A DNA stretch of 64,000 bases, from assembly GCA_035566895.1 (NCBI GenBank), contig DATMQA010000213.1:1-64000 (forward strand). Reading direction: 5' to 3'. Source of the DNA: DATMQA01 sp035566895. GTDB lineage: Bacteria > Verrucomicrobiota > Verrucomicrobiia > Limisphaerales > UBA8199. Shown here piece after piece: positions 58,924-64,000 of this stretch; the stretch's first letter is position 1, and the number at the start of each line of letters is the position of its first letter. Below the pieces are notes generated by a model. It saw only the letters and a program-made list of their open reading frames with translations. It made no database searches and was not told the DNA's origin. The position numbers and the translations under genes are program-made.

Positions 58924-58987
58924 TGAAGTATCCGTCCGCTCTCCGTTTTGCTCAAGCCCATTTCTTGAATGAAAACACGTCTCGCGT

Positions 58988-59093
58988 CCAAGGTCCACAG
59001 TCCGCGGTCCACAGTCGAGGAGGGAAGTGACGAGGGACGAGTGACGGGGGACAAGGGTAGTGACGTGCTTGATGAGTCCAAGGTCCACAGTCC
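58988..59093. repeat. GTCCAAGGTCCACAGTCC-type low-complexity repeat
   Basis: AAGGTCCACAGTCCGCGGTC and a near copy at about 59078-59093, with GAGGGACGAGTGACG words between. A related sequence (GTCCAAAGTCCGCTTTCC) is present at about 5757-5785. Confidence 0.5.
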
Positions 59094-59291
59094 CCAGCGT
59101 TTGTGGTTAAATTAGGTTGCACTAACCTAAATTTGGCTGAATTAGGTTAAAGTAGATTTAATGAATGTGGTCGCAGTTGGTCGCAGTTGGTGGCAGTTAG
59201 TCGCAGTTTGGGATAGATGGACAGAGCCAGACAAGGTGACGTGAGGAGTATAGGCATATATGTATATAGTACCCCCCCTTTGATCCGTTAC

Positions 59292-59438
59292 GTCGTTACA
59301 ACCTCGGTAAACACGGGCGATTTTTGCGCTTTTTATCCGTTACACTATCCGTAACGATCCGTAACAGTCGTTACAACCTCGGTAAACACGAGGGATCTTG
59401 AATCTGCAGGTCGTTACAAGCTCGGTAAACACGGGAGA
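59292..59438. repeat. Three 29-bp direct repeats
   Basis: Copies at 59292-59320, 59367-59395 and 59410-59438, each starting GTCGTTACAA and containing CTCGGTAAACACG; they differ at two to four positions. Spacing is 46 and 14 bases. Between copies 1 and 2 there are further ATCCGTTAC / CCGTAAC half-sites. They lie 205 to 350 bases upstream of the AbiEi-like gene. Confidence 0.8.
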
Positions 59439-59594
59439 TTTTGAATAAAACGCTGAAACGCTGAAAGCCTGAAACGCCGAAGAAACCGAGGTAGTGGAAG
59501 CGATCTCCATTACAACACTGATGTTTTGGTGAGGGAAATCGTAAGTATTTACTAAAAATGGTATTTTTACTGCTCAGTTAAAATAGATGTTTCT

Positions 59595-59618
59595 AGTAAA
59601 TAATATTGATTATTTACT
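59595..59618. promoter_or_regulatory. Perfect 10-bp inverted repeat upstream of the AbiEi-like gene
   Basis: AGTAAATAAT-ATTG-ATTATTTACT. It overlaps a -35-like TTGATT (59606-59611); a -10-like TTATTA (59630-59635) follows. TTTACT-type half-sites are also present near 59550 and 59632. Fits autoregulation by the wHTH antitoxin. Confidence 0.6.
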
Positions 59619-59642
59619 GAAAATAGCGCTTATTACTTTACA

Positions 59643-60707
59643 GTGAAAAGCACCGATTTCAGTAAACAAGCAGATATTAGCCACGAAAGCGAACTGGTTC
59701 ACTATTTCCGGCAGCTCGTTGATGCTGATCCCGACCTGCAATGGCACGTTCCGCCGCAAGCCCCCAGCCAGGACCGGCTGTCCTCGGTAGAGCTGCGGCT
59801 CGACGACCGCTCCGAACGGTTCAAACCGCTGTACTTCCTGAGATCCAGCATACGGGAACTGGAATCCCGGGTTGACGGCTGGGACGCCCCGAACCCACCA
59901 CTGCTCGTAGTGCCCGAGCTTTCGCCTCGCGTTCTGGAGCTCTGCCGCCAAAAACGCCTGGCGGCAATTGACCTTAACGGCCGCGCCTATATCCGGGTCC
60001 CCGGCCTCCTCGTGGACCGGGGCCCGCTGCCTGGCCGCCATTTCCGGTTTCAGTTGGAACCCCGAAACGTCTTTGTTGGCAAAAGCGCCCGCATCATTCG
60101 CACGCTACTAACGGACCGTGATCGGGCGTGGACTCAACGCGAATTGGTTGACCGCACTCAGGCTAGCCAGGGTCTCGTGTCTCGCATCCTTCAGCACCTT
60201 ACCAGCCAAGGCTTCATCGAAAAGAAAGGTACCCGCGCCTTCCGTCCTGGTGACCCGCTCGGGCTCATCGGTGCCTGGGTGAAAGCCGATGATTTCGCCC
60301 GTCGCAACACCACCACGCGCTACACTGCTTTGGGCGGCGCCCCGCTCGAAACGGCCCGCCAGCTCAAGTCCTGGGCGGACCAGCAGTCGGTGCGCATCGC
60401 TTTCACCCAGTGGATCGCGGGCTGGCTCCGGCACCCCTACACCGAGCCGGTCATCGCCAGCGCCTACGTTGCGAGTCTGCCCGAAACGGCCACCCTGGAA
60501 AGATTGGGACTCCGCTCCGTCAATGATGCCGGCAAAGTCTGGCTCCACGTCCCCGACGACGATGGGGTCTTCCTGGAAACTCAGAAGATTCAAGATTTGC
60601 CCCTCGCCAGCGACGCCCAAATCTACCTCGACCTGCAACAAACCGGCCTTCGTGGCCCCGACCAGGCCGATGCGCTCCGCAACTGGGAAGGCTTTTGCCG
60701 GCCGTGA
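59643..60707 (+). CDS. AbiEi-like antitoxin (type IV toxin-antitoxin)
   Basis: 354 residues, starting at GTG. The N-terminal region (PLLVVPELSPRVLELCRQKR, LAAIDLNGRAYIRVPGLLVD) resembles AbiEi-type regulators. A winged helix-turn-helix lies at about 150-205 (RIIRTLLTDRDRAWTQRELV, GLVSRILQHLTSQGFIEKKG), followed by a large C-terminal domain of AbiEi type. The stop overlaps the start of a nucleotidyltransferase gene by 4 bases (GTGA), the standard arrangement of AbiE systems. It likely represses its own promoter through the inverted repeat at 59595-59618. The family is inferred from this layout and the wHTH; a bespoke search is needed for the exact subfamily. Confidence 0.75.
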   Translation: MKSTDFSKQADISHESELVHYFRQLVDADPDLQWHVPPQAPSQDRLSSVELRLDDRSERFKPLYFLRSSIRELESRVDGWDAPNPPLLVVPELSPRVLELCRQKRLAAIDLNGRAYIRVPGLLVDRGPLPGRHFRFQLEPRNVFVGKSARIIRTLLTDRDRAWTQRELVDRTQASQGLVSRILQHLTSQGFIEKKGTRAFRPGDPLGLIGAWVKADDFARRNTTTRYTALGGAPLETARQLKSWADQQSVRIAFTQWIAGWLRHPYTEPVIASAYVASLPETATLERLGLRSVNDAGKVWLHVPDDDGVFLETQKIQDLPLASDAQIYLDLQQTGLRGPDQADALRNWEGFCRP

Positions 60708-61558
60708 AGTACGAAACCTACAGTGAATACAATCCCATCGGCGTCGCCAACGCTGAGAGTGCCTTCCTGACCGTTTGGGCTGGGCTCGGGTCGTGGCACA
60801 GCGACCTCGTGCTCGTGGGCGGGCTGGTTCCGAAATACCTGTGCGGCGACCTCTCCGCGTCGCGCACTCTGCCGCGTCCGGTCACGCTCGATGCCGACCT
60901 CGGCATCGCCCTTGGGGCCTCCCTCGGCCAATACGGAAGCCTCCAAATGGACCTCCAGGCCCAGGGCTTCCGTTTGTCCAAAGATGAATTCGGCGGGCCC
61001 CGCTTCGTGAAACAGGTCGGCGACTTTACCATTCCAGTGGATTTTCTCACCGAACATCCGCCCGCGACCCAAGGTACTGCGGTGGTTGACGATGTGCCCG
61101 CGAATATTCTGCCTGGGATCAACCGCGCACTGGCCACTGCTCGCAAGGTCACGGTTAAAGGAGTGGACCTTCAGGGTGCGCACCAGGAACTCACCGTCCG
61201 CGTCTGCGAAGCCGGGCCATTTCTGGCGATGAAGCTTCGTGCCTTTGCGCGACGCCAGGCGCCGAAAGATGCTTTCGACATCCTTTACACCTTGCTTCAC
61301 TACGATCGAGGCACAAAGGCCGCTGTCGCCGTGTTCGGCGAAGAAGCCCGCGCCGGCAATCCGGCATGCGCTGATGCCGTCGCCTGCCTCAAGCAGCATT
61401 TCCACGACGAACAATCTTCCGCGCCGATCCGGGCGGCGAATTTTGTCTTGGGCCAGCCCGCCCCCGGGGAATCGGGCGACCTGCTTTTTCAACGTCGCCA
61501 GATCCAGCAGGACATGGTGGATGCCGGTCGTTTGCTGCTAACTGCGAGAGCCGCATGA
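60704..61558 (+). CDS. AbiEii-like nucleotidyltransferase toxin
   Basis: 284 residues, starting at the GTG that overlaps the previous stop. The nucleotidyltransferase-like motif is VLVGGLVPKYL followed by TLDADLGIALG, with the D-x-D metal pair. The middle has VGDFTIPVDFLTEHPP, and a helical segment FLAMKLRAFARRQAPKDAFD carries the conserved Lys/Asp of AbiEii (MenT) proteins. Such toxins transfer nucleotides to tRNA or other RNA and cause growth arrest on phage infection. Paired with the AbiEi-like gene. Length is normal. Confidence 0.8.
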   Translation: MKYETYSEYNPIGVANAESAFLTVWAGLGSWHSDLVLVGGLVPKYLCGDLSASRTLPRPVTLDADLGIALGASLGQYGSLQMDLQAQGFRLSKDEFGGPRFVKQVGDFTIPVDFLTEHPPATQGTAVVDDVPANILPGINRALATARKVTVKGVDLQGAHQELTVRVCEAGPFLAMKLRAFARRQAPKDAFDILYTLLHYDRGTKAAVAVFGEEARAGNPACADAVACLKQHFHDEQSSAPIRAANFVLGQPAPGESGDLLFQRRQIQQDMVDAGRLLLTARAA

Positions 61559-61702
61559 CCATCGCCACCATCATCACGCCCATGTCCGCATTCCAACGCA
61601 GTGGCATTATTGCCAGGGTGGCTTGGCTGCCACTCGCAAGATCATTGATGGACAAGGGCGCTCAAGCTGTTCTAACGTGTCGCCGGAACTTAAGCGCAAA
61701 CT

Positions 61703-64000
61703 GTGAATCCCCAAAATTCGCGCCGCGACTTTCTGAAAACCACCGCCGCCTTCAGTGCGGCCGCGGCAGCCAATCTGTTGCCCGGTACTCTCAGCGCCCG
61801 GGAGAACCGCGGCGTTGCTATTGTTCTCGAACCTGCCGAGCCAAAGCCCGCTCAATGGGCCGGGGCGGAGCTGCGTGCCGCCCTCCAGGGCCGGGGTGTA
61901 GGGGCGGAGATTTTTGCCAGCCTGGAACAGGCGCCGGCCGGTTTTGACTGCGTGGTTGGCGGCACCGCCAGTTCCAGCAGTGGCAAGCAAGCGCTCGCGG
62001 CCGCCGGCATTTCATTGCCCGACGTTCCCGAAGCCGTTGGGCTGGCGCGCGGCAAAATCGGGAAGCGTCCGGTCCTGTTCGCGGCCGGCTCGGACGCGCG
62101 CGGACTGGTTTATGCGCTTTTGGAACTGGCGGACCGTGTGAATTTCGCCGTCGACCCGCTCGGCGAGTTGAGCCGAATCCCGCCCACGGTGGAGAAGCCG
62201 GCCAATCGCGTTCGTGGGCTGGCCCGGGCGTTCGTCAGCGACGTGGAAGACAAACCCTGGTTCTATGATCGCGAAATGTGGCCGCGGTATCTCACCATGC
62301 TGGCCACGCAACGCTTCAACCGTTTCAATCTCACCCTCAGTCTCGGTTACGACTTTCTCCGCGAGGTGACGGATGCCTACTTTCTATTTCCCTACCCTTT
62401 CCTGCTCGCCGTTCGCGGATACGACGTGCGTGTGGCGGAACTGCCCGTGGCCGAGCGCGACCGGAACCTGGAGATGCTCAAGTTCATCAGCGAAGAGACC
62501 GTCGCGCGCGGACTGCAGTTTCAGCTTGGCCTCTGGATGCACGGTTACGACTGGTCCAGCAGTCCCCATCCGAACTACCGAATCGCCGGTTTGTCCGCCG
62601 AAAACCATGGCCCTTATTGCCGGGACGCGGTGCGCACTTTGTTGCAAGCCTGCCCGGCGATCAGTGTTGTCACCTTCCGCATTCACGGCGAGAGCGGCGT
62701 CGCCGAGGGCAGCTATGATTTCTGGCGGACGGTTTTTGACGGTGTCGCCCAATGCGGCCGCCGGGTCGAGATTGATCTGCACGCCAAGGGCATCGACCAA
62801 ACGATGATCGATTCGGCGCTGGCGACCGGCCAGCCCGTCAATGTTGCCCCCAAGTACTGGGCCGAGCACCTCGGCATGCCTTATCACCAGGCCGAAATCC
62901 GCGAGGTGGAACGGCCCCGGCCGGGCCACGAGGGCTCGGGCTTGATGAAACTCAGCACCGGCTCCCGCAGCTTCACCCGATATGGTTACGCCGACCTGCT
63001 AAAAGAAAATCGCCGCTACACCGTCATGTTCCGCATCTGGCCCGGCACACAACGGCTGCTGCTTTGGGGCGACCCGTTGGTGAACGCGGCCCACAGCCGC
63101 GCGTTTAGCTTTTGCGGGAGCGCCGGCGTGGAAATCATGGAGCCGCTCACGTTCAAGGGGCGCCGAGGTTCAGGCGTCGCCGGCGACCGCTGTGCTTATG
63201 CGGATGCGTCGTTGAAGCCACGCTGGGATTGGGAAAAGTACCTTCACACCTACAGAGTCTGGGGACGCTTGATGTACAGTCCTGACACTGCCCCGGATGT
63301 TTGGCAGCGCTCGTTGCGAAGGGATTTTGGCAAAGGAGCCGGAGCGGTGGAACTCGCCCTGGCCAACGCCAGCCGTATCCTCCCCATCGTCACCACCGCC
63401 CATCTGCCTTCCGCCGCCAACAACAGCTACTGGCCGGAAATGTACTTGAACCACTCGCTGGTCGAGCCTGGCCGCCGCAATCCCTACAGCGACAGCCCCG
63501 CGCCGAAAGTGTTCGGGAATGTCAGCCCGCTCGATCCGCAATTGTTCCTGCGCATCAATGATTTTGCCGGTGAACTGCTCGAAGGCAACCGGAGCGGCAA
63601 ATATACCCCGGTCGAAGTCGCGCAATGGCTCGAGGACCTCGCGGACGCCGCCGCCCGGAACCTGGCCGCGGCGGAACGCCAGGTCAAAAACAAGACCACG
63701 CCCGAATTTCGACGAATGGACGTTGATGTGAGAATCCAAATCGGCCTGGGCCGGTTTTTCGGGGCAAAATTCCGGGCGGGGGTTCTCTACGGAGTGTTTG
63801 AGCGAAGCGGCGCGCAGGCTGCCCTGGCTGAATCCATTAAAGCCTACCGGCGCGCGCGCGGCGCGTGGGCCGAACTGGCCGGTGTCGCCCGCGGTGTCTA
63901 TCAGTCCGACGTGACCGTGGGCGAGCTGCCGCAGTTGCGGGGGCATTGGCTGGATCGTCTGCCGGCGATTGACGAAGACATCGCCGCGCTGGAGAAAAAG
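61703..64000 (+). CDS. Tat-exported glycoside-hydrolase-like protein (3' end outside window)
   Basis: The frame is open from the GTG at 61703 to the last base, 766 codons without a stop. Twin-arginine signal NSRRDFLKTTAAFSAAAAAN, then a small alpha/beta domain (VAIVLEPAEPKPAQWAGAEL, DCVVGGTASSSSGKQALAAA) resembling the N-terminal domain of alpha-glucuronidases and GH20. A barrel-like region follows: RFNRFNLTLSLGYDFLREVT, QFQLGLWMHGYDWSSSP, VVTFRIHGESGVAEG, with likely catalytic acidic residues in HGESG. Exact family is not recognised. It is separated from the AbiE pair by 144 bases. Acts in the periplasm on a glucuronate- or hexosamine-containing glycan, by inference. Confidence 0.75.
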   Translation, partial: MNPQNSRRDFLKTTAAFSAAAAANLLPGTLSARENRGVAIVLEPAEPKPAQWAGAELRAALQGRGVGAEIFASLEQAPAGFDCVVGGTASSSSGKQALAAAGISLPDVPEAVGLARGKIGKRPVLFAAGSDARGLVYALLELADRVNFAVDPLGELSRIPPTVEKPANRVRGLARAFVSDVEDKPWFYDREMWPRYLTMLATQRFNRFNLTLSLGYDFLREVTDAYFLFPYPFLLAVRGYDVRVAELPVAERDRNLEMLKFISEETVARGLQFQLGLWMHGYDWSSSPHPNYRIAGLSAENHGPYCRDAVRTLLQACPAISVVTFRIHGESGVAEGSYDFWRTVFDGVAQCGRRVEIDLHAKGIDQTMIDSALATGQPVNVAPKYWAEHLGMPYHQAEIREVERPRPGHEGSGLMKLSTGSRSFTRYGYADLLKENRRYTVMFRIWPGTQRLLLWGDPLVNAAHSRAFSFCGSAGVEIMEPLTFKGRRGSGVAGDRCAYADASLKPRWDWEKYLHTYRVWGRLMYSPDTAPDVWQRSLRRDFGKGAGAVELALANASRILPIVTTAHLPSAANNSYWPEMYLNHSLVEPGRRNPYSDSPAPKVFGNVSPLDPQLFLRINDFAGELLEGNRSGKYTPVEVAQWLEDLADAAARNLAAAERQVKNKTTPEFRRMDVDVRIQIGLGRFFGAKFRAGVLYGVFERSGAQAALAESIKAYRRARGAWAELAGVARGVYQSDVTVGELPQLRGHWLDRLPAIDEDIAALEKK

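Larger units (their letters stand above)
58924..59642. other. Non-coding, repeat-rich interval before the AbiE-like pair
   Basis: No gene found. Contains GTCCAAGGTCCACAGTCC-type words (58988-59093), a TGGTCGCAGT tandem stretch (about 59167-59205), three 29-bp direct repeats (59292-59438), clusters of CCGTTAC/CCGTAAC, and an AT-rich control region with an inverted repeat (59595-59618). Confidence 0.6.

Noticed and set aside
59292..59438. Possible CRISPR array (three 29-bp repeats)
   Set aside because: Spacers are 46 and 14 bases, not uniform; repeats differ at several positions; no cas gene or leader is present. Kept as a plain repeat feature.
61555..61947. Open frame of 130 codons after the AbiEii-like gene
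   Set aside because: It overlaps the start of the Tat-exported gene in another frame and its composition is Arg/Ser/Pro-rich; the real gene begins at 61703.

Overview
The window reads as chromosomal DNA of a free-living, GC-rich, Gram-negative bacterium, most likely a Verrucomicrobiota member of the Pedosphaera/Limisphaerales type. This is inferred from gene content and is not based on a marker gene. The evidence is an exosortase/EpsI locus with two PEP-CTERM cargo genes, a giant protein with autotransporter-associated beta-strand repeats, an H-X9-DG-type pseudopilin, a formylglycine sulfatase, large secreted glycosidases, WXXGXW repeats, and many dispersed intergenic palindromes. An outer membrane is supported by LpxA and an AsmA/DUF748-like protein.

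Layout. 0-5 kb is a defence-like island. It holds the end of an unknown gene, a GHKL (Hsp90/MutL-type) ATPase translationally coupled to two unknown genes, and, on the opposite strand, a Vsr mismatch endonuclease preceded by two small genes. That minus-strand operon starts at a promoter whose spacer is an 18-bp perfect palindrome and whose transcript appears leaderless. 5-7.4 kb is mostly non-coding and carries a family of inverted-repeat elements around one WXXGXW gene. 7.4-20.6 kb holds housekeeping and stress genes: a phytoene-dehydrogenase-like oxidoreductase, a pseudo-receiver, a cold-shock protein, a pseudopilin, UspA, a divergent mntH/mntR pair with a clear operator, a histidine kinase lacking its histidine, pirin, a multi-spanning membrane protein, a CHAD protein and phosphofructokinase. 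20.6-32 kb holds a 1516-aa beta-strand-repeat protein, a large sensor kinase with repeated periplasmic modules, an intact receiver protein beside a decayed copy, and a PEP-CTERM gene next to a PRC-barrel/BON gene.

32-37 kb is metabolic: a beta-hydroxyacid dehydrogenase, a Nudix hydrolase, class II DAHP synthase, a sulfatase and LpxA. 37.8-42 kb is a surface-polymer and protein-sorting block on the minus strand: exosortase, EpsI, polyprenyl glycosylphosphotransferase and UDP-glucuronate decarboxylase. 42-50.5 kb holds a membrane-fused spermidine-synthase-like protein, NrdR coupled to an unknown gene, a GT39-like glycosyltransferase, an MBL-fold hydrolase, a gamma-carbonic anhydrase and a LemA/GIDE pair. 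50.6-59 kb holds secreted proteins (P-domain protein, PEP-CTERM protein, GH5 glycosidase) and a DUF748 protein. 59-61.6 kb is an AbiE-like toxin-antitoxin pair behind a repeat-rich control region. The window ends inside a Tat-exported glycosidase-like gene.

Three otherwise unrelated secreted proteins (ending at 25228, 51501 and at the minus-strand stop at 52389) share a roughly 65-residue C-terminal module ending in F/Y-F/Y-R-L. This looks like an unnamed sorting or anchoring domain. Together with the GHKL-ATPase/Vsr island, it is the best candidate here for something undescribed.
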